Source: Theobroma cacao
Lineage: Eukaryota > Streptophyta > Magnoliopsida > Malvales > Malvaceae
Reading direction: 5' to 3'
DNA: 64,000 nt
NCBI RefSeq assembly: GCF_000208745.1
Contig: NC_030853.1
Span: 3,890,197-3,954,196, forward strand
Below, piece by piece: positions 45,916-57,529 of the stretch. The translations under genes were made by a program, and so were the position numbers. The notes beneath the pieces are model-generated. The model saw only the letters and a list, made by a program, of their open reading frames with translations, made no database searches and was not told where the DNA came from. The stretch's first letter is position 1, and each line of letters starts with the position of its first letter.

Positions 45916-46682
45916 ATTATAATTGAGATACATATATTTCATTTTTTGCATAAAACCACTTTATTTTTTTCATAATAAAATATATTATTTAATTATTTAA
46001 AATAAGTTTTTAAATTATATGTCAATTAATAACTCCTGTCACATAACATTGGTCAATATCTAATTGCTAATGATTCATTAAATTATTATATACAAAATAG
46101 TATGCTTGTAAAATTTTGTTGGTGATAAGTGGCTCTTACTCTCTATTTCTTTTCCCATCTTTTTAGTCTTCTGATCCATTTCTGCTTTCTAAGTTTTCAC
46201 CCCTTGCTGTCGTATCATGTCGACAGAAGAGTGACTGAAGCTTCCTTTACCATGCTAACTACAGCTTCCTCCAACAACTCCTCACTTCTTCCATTCTGGT
46301 ACAAAACTAAAAATTTACATGAATTCACCTTCTCCATAGCCTTTGTTCTTCTTTTCCTATTCTTACTACTAAATCTTCAATTGTTTGTTGTTTTTTTTAG
46401 TTAAACGGAGTTCTATCTTAATTACAATTCCTGGCATGAAGGGTAACCTTGTGCTCTTTTTGGCTATCTTAAAATTAGAAACCAATTGATAATGCCTAAA
46501 TGGAGGTTCATTTGTGTAATTTTGAAATTTTCTATATCCAATTTCATTTTCTTATGGGCATCTAGAGGGTGTTACTGTGCCAACATTTTCTAGACTAGAG
46601 ACTTGTTTCAAAAGAATAATCTTGAAATTACAATTAAGATTTTGATATGGATGATTCTTATATATTTTTAAATGAGCCTCTC
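45916..46682. other. AT-rich sequence without an assigned gene
   Basis: I see no family motif. The 91-codon Phe/Leu-rich ORF at 46129-46404 has no recognisable domain. The sequence could be an intron or the 5' flank of the BDP1-like pseudogene. Confidence 0.4.
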
Positions 46683-46694
46683 GTAATCCAAGGT

Positions 46695-46931
46695 TTGTTT
46701 TTGGTCTTTCTTGGTTTTTTGTCGAGGTTGGTCAGTGTGTAAATGAGTCATGGTGCCTCAATTGTGCAGATTCTCAGTTTTAAGGGGATGTTGCCCCTGG
46801 ATTCCTATGATTGACTCCTTGATTGGGTTTTTTGTGTAATCAGGAAACAATTTGCTTGGTCAAAAGTACAGCTTTGAAGGGTAACTGTGTTGCCTTTGTT
46901 AATGAAATTCTTTACTTTCAAAAAAAAAAAA
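46695..46931 (+). mobile_element. Short poly-A retroposon (5'-truncated LINE or SINE)
   Basis: A 12-bp direct repeat GTAATCCAAGGT flanks it (46683-46694 and 46932-46943). It ends with GTTAATGAAATTCTTTACTT, then a short spacer and a run of A. That combination is the signature of target-primed reverse transcription. The ~225-bp body has no tRNA-like A or B box that I can find, so a truncated LINE 3' end is the better guess. Confidence 0.75.
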
Positions 46932-47891
46932 GTAATCCAAGGTAAGGAAAGCTTCAGCAATTTCTTTTTTCATTCTTTTTTGTGAGTTGTTCTATTTTTT
47001 TGGCAGTTTAAATAAAATATTGAATCTTTTGACAACTCATTTTCACAACTCGTGTTGGTGCTAAGTTTCAACCCAAATCCAAACTAAAGCCTAGAAAGGA
47101 AAAGGTTACATTAATTCCTTGTAATAAAAAGGTAGAATTGTGTAGTTTTGTCTGTCGATACATCAGTAACATCTAGAACTGAAGTATCCTTGAAAAACAA
47201 TTATAAGGATTTATCCCAAATTGCTATTACCATAACAAATGATGTTGGTTTCGTTGAGGCACCAAACTTTAATATTCTGGTGACTGTCAATAATCATGAT
47301 AGCCTTTCTGTTCCTAATATATGGACAAAAGATGTTATGGTCTTTTTTGATTTTCGTGTTTGAGTTTCTTTATGACAAACTAGATATTCGTAAGTTTTAT
47401 TGGCTTTTGAATTTTATTTGGTTTTAGGTAGATTTTGATTTGGACCCTTTTGATGATGTTGCAAACCAAGTAACAAGTACTGGTGAGTTGATGTTTTTGA
47501 TTACTTTGTATCGTTCAGAGAATTATACTTGACTGATAGTGTAATGACATTAATTTCTGTGGCAAGTCGAGTTGGTGGCAAGTTTCAACCCAAGACTAGA
47601 CCTAAAGGTAAAGAAGGTACTTCTACTTCAATACCTTCAAAACTCCCTAATGTTTTGAAGGAAGAGACTGTTATTCTAGCATCAATGGGCTCCAATGCAA
47701 CTAGTATCGTACAACCTAATAGCATTATAAGTGACTGTAGGAGCTACCAAGTAATGACCTCTTCTCAAGTAGCTATCACAGATTCTTTGCTTTCACAAGT
47801 TGCCATTTCCAATGGTTGTCATGATTCACATTCTAGTTTTAGAATATCAGTTAGGGAGGTAACTGAAAAAATGTTATATCTCTTTCATGGT

Positions 47892-49279
47892 TGTTGGTCC
47901 CAAACAGAGTGCTAAAAGGGGTGAATAGCACTTTAAAAATATTTTGAAGATAAATTTAGAAATATTTTGAAAACCTTTGGGAAGATTTAGGATAGATGAT
48001 TTGGAACTTGTGAAGGTTAGTAAACACCAAGTAAAGAAAGGTTAAGAAAAGTAGACAAAACACGATATTTATAATGGTTCGGTCCACTTAACCTACATCT
48101 ACTACCTTGATCTTCCTAATCAAGGATTTTCAATCCAACTTTACTAAAACTAGTGGAATTAACAACTTCCACCAAGCTTTTACAAGGTGAGCTTCTAACC
48201 CAAGCTCCAACCCTTTTACAAGGCAGTCCTAAGCTTATCCTAGCTTAGACTACTCTTTAAAGTGTCTCACACATTATAAGTAAACAAGAAATATAAGATA
48301 AAGAAGATACAAATTACCATTTAACTTATATAAGTTATACAAGCTTTAGCACAAACACCTTCACAAGGATAGGAGTGGAATACAAGTGTTAAGAGAAGGT
48401 TTTTGAATGTTTTTAGCTCAAAATCACTCTTGGTAGTTTCTTTATGTGATTTTTGACTATTGGAGAGGCTTTAAATACTTGAGAGACTAATTATAGCCGT
48501 TAGAGACAATTTCTAGTTGTTACTAGTTGTTATTTTGTCTTCTAGCGACTCTTTTCAAATAAGTAAACAATGTTCCGTTAACTGGTTAAAGGCAGCTCTA
48601 ACCAGTTACAACTTTTCTACTTAGCACTGTCTTATTGTTGTGTTCTCTGCTCTAACCGATTACAAGACACTCTAACAGATTAAGAGAACTCTATCTTCAG
48701 GCTTCTTCTCTTCAGCAGACTTCCTCTAACTGGTTAACTCTTCCTTAACTAATTGGAACTTTACTTCTTTTAGCTTTAACAGATTACCACTAGCTCTAAT
48801 CAATTAAAAATTCTTTGAATTTTCACTCCTTCATTTTGGCCCCATCCAACGATCGCCTTCACTTTGAATTTGAATTTTGGTACTTGAAGATTCTTCAAGT
48901 CTTATGCTCTAATCAATTAACCCCACACCTTAATCGATTAGCACACCTCTACTTTACTTTGTCCAACACTTGCTTAATCAGTTAAGCCTTGTGCTAGCTA
49001 ATTAAGACTTCTATGTTTTGTTTTTCGAATAGCACCCAATTTGGCCTTAACTGATTAAGGCTCTATTTTAATTAGTTAAAGACATGTTGTCTTTTCTAGG
49101 TCTTTTCTTCTTTACTTCTTTAACTGATTAACCAATCTTGTAATTAAGCAAGTTTCTTCACTTGCTTCCAAACAACAAATATTAAAGGTTTTAAACTTTG
49201 TCATGTACATTTAAATAATATAATCAGACATCAATAAATGAGAATGTTTTGTTATCATCAAAAACACATGGAATTAACA
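47892..49279 (-). mobile_element. Sirevirus solo LTR in a BDP1-like intron
   Basis: TGTTGGTCCCAAACAG to GGAATTAACA, 1388 bp, similar throughout to the LTR at 12956-14229. The perfect target duplication ATGGT is at 47887-47891 and 49280-49284. No internal sequence remains, so two LTRs have recombined to one. It lies about 30 bases after the likely donor GTTAGGGAG|GTAACTG. Strand is given by analogy with the LTR at 12956. Confidence 0.9.
48570..49130. repeat. TTAA semi-palindrome array in the solo LTR
   Basis: The same scattered motif type as in 13540-14100, for example GTTAACTGGTTAAAGGC near 48577, CTAACTGGTTAACTC near 48725, TTAATCGATTAGC near 48930 and TTAACTGATTAAGGC near 49045. Motif positions correspond to those of the other LTR. 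Confidence 0.7.
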
Positions 49280-49899
49280 ATGGTATCTGTGTATGCAATA
49301 CATTTTTCTTTATTTGGCTATAGATCATTCAGTACAATTTGACAAATTAGTTCCATCCAAAAAAAGAAAAAAGAAAAAGAAAAGTTAACACATTGATGTT
49401 ACTTTTGGAATGCAGATATATTTTTTGGGTTGGAATGTCTCGACCAATTGCTTGCCCAATCTTCTAATAATAATAGAGGTATTCAGATTGATGATGAAAG
49501 AACGGGATCAAAGGTGAAGATTAACACTTGAATAAAAATTACTGAATTTCTTGTTTTCATTTACCACCTTATATAGTTGTATTTTAAGATTAATTATGAA
49601 CACTCATAATTTCAAGTATCATATAATTTCAAGTATCATATACCTAAGAGCCAATTAATTCTAAGATTGCTTGTGATGAAGCAAGAAACCAAGAACTCTT
49701 AATGTGCTTGTCGCAGAAGACAGTTTGAAACCTTGCAATCGAAATCTTTGTTTCTTCACCTTTGAGATTTGTCAAATTTTTAACTGCCCAAGTATTTAGC
49801 CTCTAATAGTAATCAACATAGTGATAAAATAAGACCTTATCAAGGTAGATTTTTTTTTTTTTTACTTGTGCTCATAAGTTATATTTTTAACAAAAGGCC

Positions 49900-51205
49900 A
49901 AAACAAAGCTTAGTCAAATACTAAATTTTTGTCAGACCAAGAAAACTATTTTTTCTTTTCTTCCTCTTATGTTTCAACTAAGAAATGTGGCTTTAGACTT
50001 AGTATTCTTACTGGCTAACATAACATATTTATATAGTCAAACTTAGTTGTAACTTTATACACAGCATTTATATTTTTATTCAATTAAGTCCCTATGAACT
50101 TAATTATTTTTCATTTTTTTGGTCTATTTTAATAAAATTCAATTTAATTGATTATCCTTATTTAATCTCAATCATATCACTTAATCTATGTGACCCATTA
50201 GGGTTCTAACATATTGGTAATAAATATAAATCATAATCATATACCAATTCAATAGTTGATTTATATTTATAAATTATGAGCGGTATCTAAAAACTCATCA
50301 TGACTACCCAAATGTTAGAAAGTCATAAAAGAATTTGACAAAGTCCTTCAGTGATAAGTCTCTCAATGCAACATGGTCTTTTCATCATATATCCCAAATA
50401 TGTCATTAAGCATGGCTTAGTGTTTACTTATGACATTTCGTATTAGTTCTTATAATTCATGATTAACCTTATGAATTTAGAAAATCAACTTTCCTCAAAC
50501 TTATATGCTTTGACCAAATAGTTTATATAAGTTAATCTTAAATTAAGAACAAATGAGATATATCCCCTCTTGTCATTTAAGGTGATGAATCCTCTAGTTG
50601 ATCACTCATTCACTTTTGCATGCTTCATGCCATATCCAAAAGCACACAATTTAGACATTTGGTCACCTTCAAACCCATAAAGGTAAAATTAAAGTATGTC
50701 ACTCCCCATACAAGATGACCTAGTGTCTCAAGCTTGAGAACTAGTTGCACGACTATCACATGAGAACATATTCCATTGACACTTAAGTGAAACACCAAAT
50801 GGAGTCCTCATAGCAGGTCATCTTCAGTGAACTTATTCTCTAACAAGCACCCACATGTTATCATCAAGTATTCCATATATTTCAATCTATGAGATCGATT
50901 GCTTACTTCTCAAGTAAGGAAGTTTAACAGCTACCAATCTTTGGGCATTGTCAATGCCTTGTCTTGACAATACAATGACTAAGAACATGGCTTTAATGCA
51001 TAAAGATCTTATAATTGTATCAACATTACAATTCTCTACAAGACCCTTTATATTCCATGAGCTTCATCCAATTAATACTTAAATAATTCCTTATTTTTTG
51101 TACTAACATGAATGAAAACCTCTATCACATATTGTTGTGCAATTAAGTATGCATTAAATGATAATATATATTCCTTGACCAATGTAATTGACTCAAGGAT
51201 ATATA
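49900..51205 (-). mobile_element. Copia LTR remnant related to family G
   Basis: It shares an ordered series of phrases with 11500-12560: GTGACCCATTAGGGTTCTAA, the GTGATAAGTCTCTCAATGCA/GATCAACCTTTCAATGTAAT pair, GGTGATGAATCCTCTAGTTG, CACCAAATGGAGTC and GAGCTTCATCCAATTAATAC. The ends are not clear. It sits in an intron of the BDP1-like pseudogene. Confidence 0.55.
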
Positions 51206-52323
51206 CCAATAGTTTATACTTGTGTTTTTGTGTTGTGGTGATAGCCTTATCTCTTAATTGATGTGGAGACTCTAGATATCATCTCCAGTGTAACCATTGC
51301 TTCTGGTATGTGCTAAACTAGCTCCTATGTTAATCTCTGGGTGTTTTTGTGTGTCTATATCAAATACTTTTTTACTTTTAGGACGACATGCTGGAAAATT
51401 CAAACCAAGACCAGGTTACAAACTAGTGTGGTCACATCTCAACCTGCTGTGGTTGATATTATTATGCATCCTCCAACTGTTCGTTTGTTCTTTCTGAAAC
51501 TATGTGCATGGAGAACTCAATTCCTAATTGCTCACCCATGCATGTAGGTGCTTTTATTCCTCCAGATCCTTCTACCTCTGAGTTCCCAGCGAATGAGGAA
51601 TTGACAAACCTCACAGAAGCTTGTAACCCAGGTGTTACACTTTCTGGAGATGTTCCTAGTATGCTTGGAAAATTGATAAATCTTTTTATGCATAACTTTC
51701 TCCTATATTTAATCTTTGACTTGGATAAAACTCTTTTTGAAATTGCATTATCCGATGTTATCCTGATTATGTTCCCCTATTGGTTCTCAGAGCTCTAATA
51801 GCAGGAAAAAGAGGGCCTCTCTAATACCAAATCCTTCTCAAAAGTCTAAACAATCTTCTGCTAGTGATAGGGGAAATGAAAATGGTAAAGCAACAAAACA
51901 GTTAAGAAAGCAAGTAACTAGTCCTTAGCTTGTTGATGATCATGAGGATGGGACTTGTAATGATGACGGCCCAGCCACTGAACCTCCCACTAGTTCTACT
52001 ATAGATGAGAATAGAGATGATGGTGATGATGAATATAATGCAGAGAGTGCATTTCGGAAGAAGAGAACTTATAGGATGTCAAAGAAACCCAAGTCTGAAA
52101 ATGGAAAACCTTTTCAGAAGCGTAAGACAACTAAAAGAAAAACAAGTTGAAAAGCATAAGAAAATGAATGAAGCATCAAATCAACCAACAAAAGAACGGC
52201 TCAAGAAGTTTTCTCATTTGACGCGTAAAAAGAAAAGATTTGGTTGTTACTACTACTACAAATTAAAGTTTGTGAGACATTATTCTTTATCTATTTATTA
52301 ATCATTTCCTTTTTCTTTTGTAG

Positions 52324-52424
52324 TGGATAAGCCTTTACTTCACACCACAGAGGATGAAATTGACTTTGCAAAGGTGGCTTTGAAGAATTTCATTCTAGTT
52401 GCAAATTATAAGGAGCAACTAGCG
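52324..52424 (+). pseudogene. BDP1: BDP1-like exon upstream of the SANT domain
   Basis: Between acceptor TTTTGTAG and donor CTAGCG|GTAATT the frame reads DKPLLHTTEDEIDFAKVALK and then FILVANYKEQL. In plant BDP1 this lies just N-terminal to the SANT domain. This exon itself is intact. The adjoining intron contains the copia element at 52574. Confidence 0.7.
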
Positions 52425-52573
52425 GTAATTACTCTGTTTTTTAGTAAAAGTTACTATGCTTCCACCCCAACTATGAAAAGGACTTTTACATTAAAATAGT
52501 CATTTATACTATCTTTGTTAATTCATTTCTATTGCTCGTTCCCTTAACTAAATCTATCATATAATGCAGAAGA

Positions 52574-52915
52574 TGTTGAAGATTGAGTCAAATTCTAATT
52601 AGTGGAGTCCTAATAAAATGGGAGTTGTTAGTAGCATAGTGGAGTCCTAATAAAGTGGGGTGGTTAGTAACAGAGTCCTAAAATTGTGAAGCCACGATTA
52701 CACAAATATAGCATATAACGTTACTTTCCTCTATAAATTAAGTCAAGTACTTTATGTTTTAATCATCTTATCTTCTAGTCTTTATCCAGTCTATAGTATT
52801 GTAAAAGCTCTTTGTCTTAACAAAGTCTATTTTTATTCTTCACGTTTTCTCATCTTTCAATTTCCTATTGTTTCTCTGGTTTATTTTACTCTTCCTACTT
52901 TATCGTTTTCTATCA
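52574..52915 (+). repeat. 5' LTR of the Tork-like copia
   Basis: TGTTGAAGATTGAGTC to TTTTCTATCA. Contains two to three diverged copies of a ~35-bp unit starting GTGGAGTCCTAATAAA that are absent from the 3' LTR. Confidence 0.85.
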
Positions 52916-52918
52916 ATT

Positions 52919-52931
52919 TGGTATCCGAGCC
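52919..52931 (+). other. Primer binding site of the Tork-like copia
   Basis: TGGTATCCGAGCC, three bases after the LTR end, is one base off TGGTATCAGAGCC (initiator tRNA-Met type). Confidence 0.8.
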
Positions 52932-52971
52932 AAGTTGCAGGGGTTTTTTTTTCTTGTTCATGTTGTTCCAG

Positions 52972-53763
52972 ATGGTAGGGAAGTCTGGAACAAAATTTGA
53001 GATTCCACATTTTGATGGAACCAATTTTGCACTATGGAAATTGAAGATGCATGCAGTGCTTATGAAGGATGGCTGTGTTGTGGCTCTTTTGACAAAAGAA
53101 GACATGACTGATAAGCAATTTATTGAGAATGATGAGATGGCCTTGGCAAATTTGCAACTGGACTTGGAAGACAATGTTTTGTTCAATGTAGAAACAGAAA
53201 CATCTGCAAAAGGTCTGTAGGACAAGTTCAAAAGCATTTATGAAGGCAAGTCCTTGACGAACAAAATCTTCTTGAGGCGTCAACTGTACAATTTGAAGAT
53301 GAGAGATGGAGATTCCATGCAAGAACATCTTAACCAGTTCAATGCACTTGTTAGTAAGCTTCAAGCCCTTGATGTTGAAATAAATGTTGAAGAAAAGGCA
53401 AGTATCCTACTTTGTTCTATGCCTGATTCTTGGGATAATCTAATTATGAATTTGAGTCATGTGAAGGTTCTTGATGTGGATTCCATTGTAGCATCACTAC
53501 TAACAGAAGAAATGAGGAGTAAATCGACTCAATCTAATCCTGGTAATACTATGTACGCTCGCGATAGATCCACTGAGAGAAACCTTAGTGAAAAAGAAAG
53601 ATTAAGATCCAAGTCTAAAAGCAAGAAAAAGTTGACAAAGTGCTGAAATTACGAAAAGTCTGGACATGTGAAGAAAGACTGCAGACATCGAAGAAGTGAA
53701 AATCTTGAGACAGGTAATTTTCATGGTAATATAGGCGAAGGCACTTCGATAGTAGAAGGTTGA
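52972..53763 (+). pseudogene. Gag of the Tork-like copia
   Basis: One frame from 52972 with stops at 53218, 53643 and 53761. Recognisable gag text: FEIPHFDGTNFALWKLKMHA, DKFKSIYEGKSLTNKIFLRR, LYNLKMRDGDSMQEHLNQFN and MPDSWDNLIMNLSH. The zinc knuckle near 53639-53683 has lost its second cysteine and carries a stop (C-stop-N-Y before EKSGHVKKDC), so RNA binding would fail even if the frame were read through. Confidence 0.85.
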
Positions 53764-53799
53764 GATGCATTAGTAGCAACATCAGAAACTACAATAGTC

Positions 53800-54380
53800 T
53801 TGAGTCAATGGATTCTTGATTTTAGAGCATCCTTTCATATAACTCCACACAAGGAATGGTTTCACACTTATAAACCATATGAAGGTGGCATAGTTTACAT
53901 CGGTGACAATGGGGAATGTCGAGTAGTGGGAGTTAGAGAAGTGAGGATCAAGATGTTTGATGGATGTATTCGCACCATTTATGATGTTCGATGTGTACCT
54001 GCCTTGAAGAAAAGCTTGCTGTCTTGGGGATGTTTGACAAGCTTGGTATAAAATTCATTGGGGAGAATCGTCACTTGAAGGTGATCAAAGGCATCATGGT
54101 GGTAGCCAAAGGAGAATTGAAGGATAATCTGTACAAATTGATTGGTGAAACCTTAGTTAGAGAAGTTGTTGTTGTCGAGTCAGATCTCTCTATGATTTGG
54201 CATAGGCTGTTAGGGCACATGAGTGATCGTGGACTGCAAGTACTCTCAAATCAAAAGCTTTTTCCTAGTTTTAAATCTGTCTCTAAACTTTTTGTGAGGA
54301 TTGTCTGTATCGAAAGCAACATAGATTGGCTTTCTCTTTGTCTACAAGAAGAAGTCAAAATTGTCTTGATTTAATCCATA
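53800..54380 (+). pseudogene. Protease and GAG-pre-integrase of the Tork-like copia
   Basis: WILDFRASFHITPHKEWF near 53806 occupies the protease active-site position, where active elements have DSGAS. The catalytic DSG has become DFR. A frameshift near 54030 leads to GMFDKLGIKFIGENRHLKVI and then MIWHRLLGHMSDRGLQVLSN, the GAG-pre-integrase domain with HxxxGH. A second shift occurs near 54340. Confidence 0.8.
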
Positions 54381-55135
54381 CTGACACTTGTGAAGTACCT
54401 GATGTTTCCATTGGTGGATGTTCTTATTTTATGACTTTTATTGATGATTTCTCGCACAAGGCATGGATCTTTATACTTAAACGAAAATCAAATGTTTTTG
54501 AGAATTTTAAGATATTCAAAGCACTGGTTGAGAATCAAAAGGTTTTGAAACTTACATGTCTCCGAATTGATAATGGAGGAGCATTTTGCTCCAATGAGTT
54601 TGATGACTATTGTAGTGAACATGGAATTAAAAGACACCAAATAGTGCGAAAAACACCACAGCAAAATGGTGTTGCAGAAAGGATGAATCGCACTCTTCTA
54701 TAATTTGCTAAATGTATGATGAGCACTGCAAAGCTAGGAAAGAAATTTTGGGCAGAAACTATAAGTATTGCTTGTTATTTAATTAATCGTTCTCCTATAA
54801 TGTCCCTTAATTCAAAAACTCTAGAAGAAGTTTGGATAGGGAAACCTACAAATTATTCTTTCTTGCATGTGTTTAAAAGTGATGCTTATGTTTGGGTTCC
54901 CAAGGAACAAAGAACTAAAGTTTACAAGAATTCGAAAAGATGTATTTTTCTTAGCTATGAGACAAGTAGAAAGGGGTGCAGATTGTGGGATCCTACTGCT
55001 CGCAAGATCATTATTAGCCGAGATGTTATTTTCAATGAAAATGCTTTTCAAGGCACAATTGAAAAGCAAGAACCAAAGAAGATTATAATTGAGCAAGAGC
55101 CAAGTTTCGATGACACTGTTCAAGAGAAAATGTCT
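54326..55135 (+). pseudogene. Integrase of the Tork-like copia
   Basis: The frame runs with one stop at 54701. LDLIHTDTCEVPDVSIGGCS carries the first Asp, then YFMTFIDDFSHKAWIFILKR, then RIDNGGAFCSNEFDDYCSEH with the second Asp (usual SDNGGEF), and QQNGVAERMNRTLL with the catalytic Glu. The distal part reads FWAETISIACYLINRSP and CIFLSYETSRKGCRLWDP. DDE residues survive, but stops and frameshifts prevent expression as one polyprotein. Confidence 0.85.
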
Positions 55136-55156
55136 TAGGACGAATCTGAGTCAGAA

Positions 55157-56115
55157 TTGTCTAATGAAGAGCCTTTTCTTGTATATTCTCATGAAATGCC
55201 AGCACGTTCTCAAAGGACAATTAAGCCTCCAGCCATGTACGATGACTATATCACTTCTTTAAAGCCTCAGACTAATTTTGTTAATGCTTATGTTGCATTG
55301 GAGGAAGAACATGGGCCTACATCCTATAAAGAGGCTTATGACTCCATTTATTTAAGCAAATGGAGATGTGCCATGGAGGAGGAGATGGAGTCCTTGCATA
55401 AGAACAAGACTTGGGACCTTGTTCAGTTACCTAAAGATCAAAAACCTATTGGTCGTCGATGGAATTACAAACTGAAAAAGGATTCAGATGGGAATGTGGA
55501 AAGATATAAGGCTAGGCTTGTGGTAAAAGGGTATGCTCAAAAACCTAGTATTGACTTTGATGAGGTATTTTCTCCAATTGTTCATTTGACTACTATCAGA
55601 GTTGTTTTAGCTCTTGCTGCTGTTTATGATTTTGAATTAGAACAACTAGATGTAAAAATCGCTTTCTTGCATGGTGACTGGAATGAAGAAATTTACATGA
55701 TGCAACCTGAAGGTTTTGTTGAAGAAAATAAGAGAAATTTGGTTTGTCGACTGAACAAATCGCTTTACGGTCTCAAGCAGGCACCTAGGTATTGGTATAA
55801 GCGATTTGATTCCTTCATTGTGAGCTTGGGTTTTAAAAGATGTGAGGCTGACCATTGTGCTTACATTTATAATGAAGGTAATGGGTGTTTTTGTATCTTG
55901 TTATTATATGTAGACAATATGATTATTGCAGGCAATAGTTTTAAAAAAAATGTCTACACTAAAAGCTCAATTGGCTGAGGAGTTCGAAATGAAGGATTTG
56001 GGAGCTGTGAATCATATTCTTGGGATGAAGGTACTTAGAGAAAAAAAAAGACCGAAAAATCTAGTTATCTCAAAAGGGTTATATAGAAAGAATTCTGTTG
56101 CGCTTCAATATACAT
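55157..56115 (+). pseudogene. Reverse transcriptase of the Tork-like copia
   Basis: A 273-codon frame covers most of RT: EEEMESLHKNKTWDLVQLP, ERYKARLVVKGYAQKPSIDF, FSPIVHLTTIRVVLALAA, LDVKIAFLHGDWNEEIYMMQ, LNKSLYGLKQAPRYWYKRFD and ILLLYVDNMIIAG. The active-site YVDD is YVDN and the upstream LDVKTAFLHG Thr is Ile. A frameshift near 55955 leads into FEMKDLGAVNHILGMKV, followed by a stop at 56115. Confidence 0.85.
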
Positions 56116-56207
56116 AATGCAAAACCAGTAAGTACCCCATTTCCTGTTCATATTAAATTGTCTTCAAAATTATCTCTTACCACTAAAGCGGAAAAGGCAG
56201 TGATGTC

Positions 56208-56927
56208 TTGAATACCATATTCATCAACAGTAGGGTGCCTTATGTTTGCATGGTATGTACAAGACTAGACCTCGCACAAGCAGTGGGAGTTGTTAGCAGG
56301 TATATGGCAAATCCAGGTCGTGATCATTGGGCGGTTGTCAAGCGGATCCTCAGATATCTTAAAGGCACTCAAAATGTCTCATTGTGTTTTGGACACATGA
56401 AACTGTAGTGCATTGGTTTTGTTAATGCAGATTTTGCTGGCGATAAAGATAGAAGGAGGTCTACTACCGACTATGTTTTTACCATGTCAGGAGGAGAAAT
56501 CAACTGGGAATCAAAACTACAATCAGTTGTTGCTTTATCAACAACGGAGGCAGAATACATGGCAGCAACACATGCTTGCAAAGAAGCTATATGGCTGCAA
56601 AGGCTTCTTAAGGAATTGATGACGAAACAACAGGAGGTTATTTGTGTTAACAGTGATAGCCAAAGTGCTCTTCATTTGGCTAGAAGCCCAGCTTTCCACT
56701 CACGTACAAAGCACATTGATATTCGATATCATTTCGTTAAAGATGTGGTTGAAGATGGCAAGATTATCTTGAAGAAACTTCACACAGACTTGAATCCTGC
56801 AAACATGTGGACCAAGTCTGTGACAAGAGAGAAGTTTAACAGATTTAAGAGTTCTCTGGGTCTTGAAGCAATTCGTTGTTCAAATGATGCAATCGTGTCT
56901 TCAAGTGGGAGAATTGTTGAAGATTGA
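56208..56927 (+). pseudogene. RNase H region of the Tork-like copia
   Basis: RPDLAQAVGVVSRYM-like text (RLDLAQAVGVVSRYMANPGR) and HWAVVKRILRYLKGT precede a stop at 56405. Then 56484-56927 gives INWESKLQSVVALSTTEAEY, VNSDSQSALHLARSPAFHSR and TKHIDIRYHFVKDVVEDGKI. This is a full copia RNase H ending just before the polypurine tract. Confidence 0.85.
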
Positions 56928-57123
56928 GTCAAATTCTAATTAGTGGAGTCCTAATCTTTTATCTTATCCTCTAATCTTTATCCAGTTTTTAGTATTGTAA
57001 AAGCTCTTTGTCTTAACAAAGTCTATTTTTATTCTTCACGTTTTCACATCTTTCAATTTCCTATTGTTTCTCTGGTTTATTTTTATTTTACTCTTCCTGC
57101 TTTATTATACCGTTGACCAATCA
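56915..57123 (+). repeat. 3' LTR of the Tork-like copia, shortened
   Basis: TGTTGAAGATTGAGTC to GTTGACCAATCA. It lacks about 135 bp present in the 5' LTR (equivalent to roughly 52612-52755), going from GTCCTAAT straight to CTTTTATCTTATCC, and carries a small TTTTATTTTA insertion near 57080. Confidence 0.85.
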
Positions 57124-57128
57124 AAGAT

Positions 57129-57529
57129 ATGAGAATCTTTTAACTATAGTTGCATCCTGATAAAACTTTGAGTTTATTTCTTCCATTTTCAATACTTTTC
57201 ATGTAATGCTTCTCAATTCAATCAATACGTTGCATTTTTAATTGCCAACTTATTTTTTGGCATCGTAACAGCGCAATTCTCTCTCTCTTCCTCCCACCCA
57301 GTAGGTTTCTTCTCATATACTAATGCTAGTTTCAGTGGAAGTGTTGTTAAGAGTATGTTAAAATTATGCTGTCAATACCTAACCATGCTTTGGGTAGCCA
57401 TTGACCATATGATATTTCTTTTGTTGACAACAAATACCAAACAGAGGGCTGCAGGAGCATTCTAGAACTTATTTAAATTAGTTATTTTGATATGTTATTT
57501 TGTTTTTACTGTCTTTGGTTTATGCTTAG
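57129..57529 (+). other. Intron sequence of the BDP1-like pseudogene
   Basis: No gene is seen. The stretch continues from the copia target site to the acceptor TATGCTTAG at 57529. A CTCTCTCTTCC tract lies at about 57275. Confidence 0.5.

Larger units (their letters stand above)
52574..57123 (+). mobile_element. Ty1/copia element, TNT1/Tork-like, full-length but dead
   Basis: LTRs at 52574-52915 (342 bp) and 56915-57123 (209 bp) share their first 35 and last 150 bases. AAGAT occurs at both outer borders (52570-52574 and 57124-57128; one base overlaps the LTR tip) as target duplication. PBS TGGTATCCGAGCC follows the 5' LTR, and AAGTGGGAGAAT precedes the 3' LTR. The polyprotein order is gag, protease, integrase, RT, RNase H, with at least four frameshifts and seven in-frame stops. 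It lies in the intron before the BDP1 SANT exon. Confidence 0.9.
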
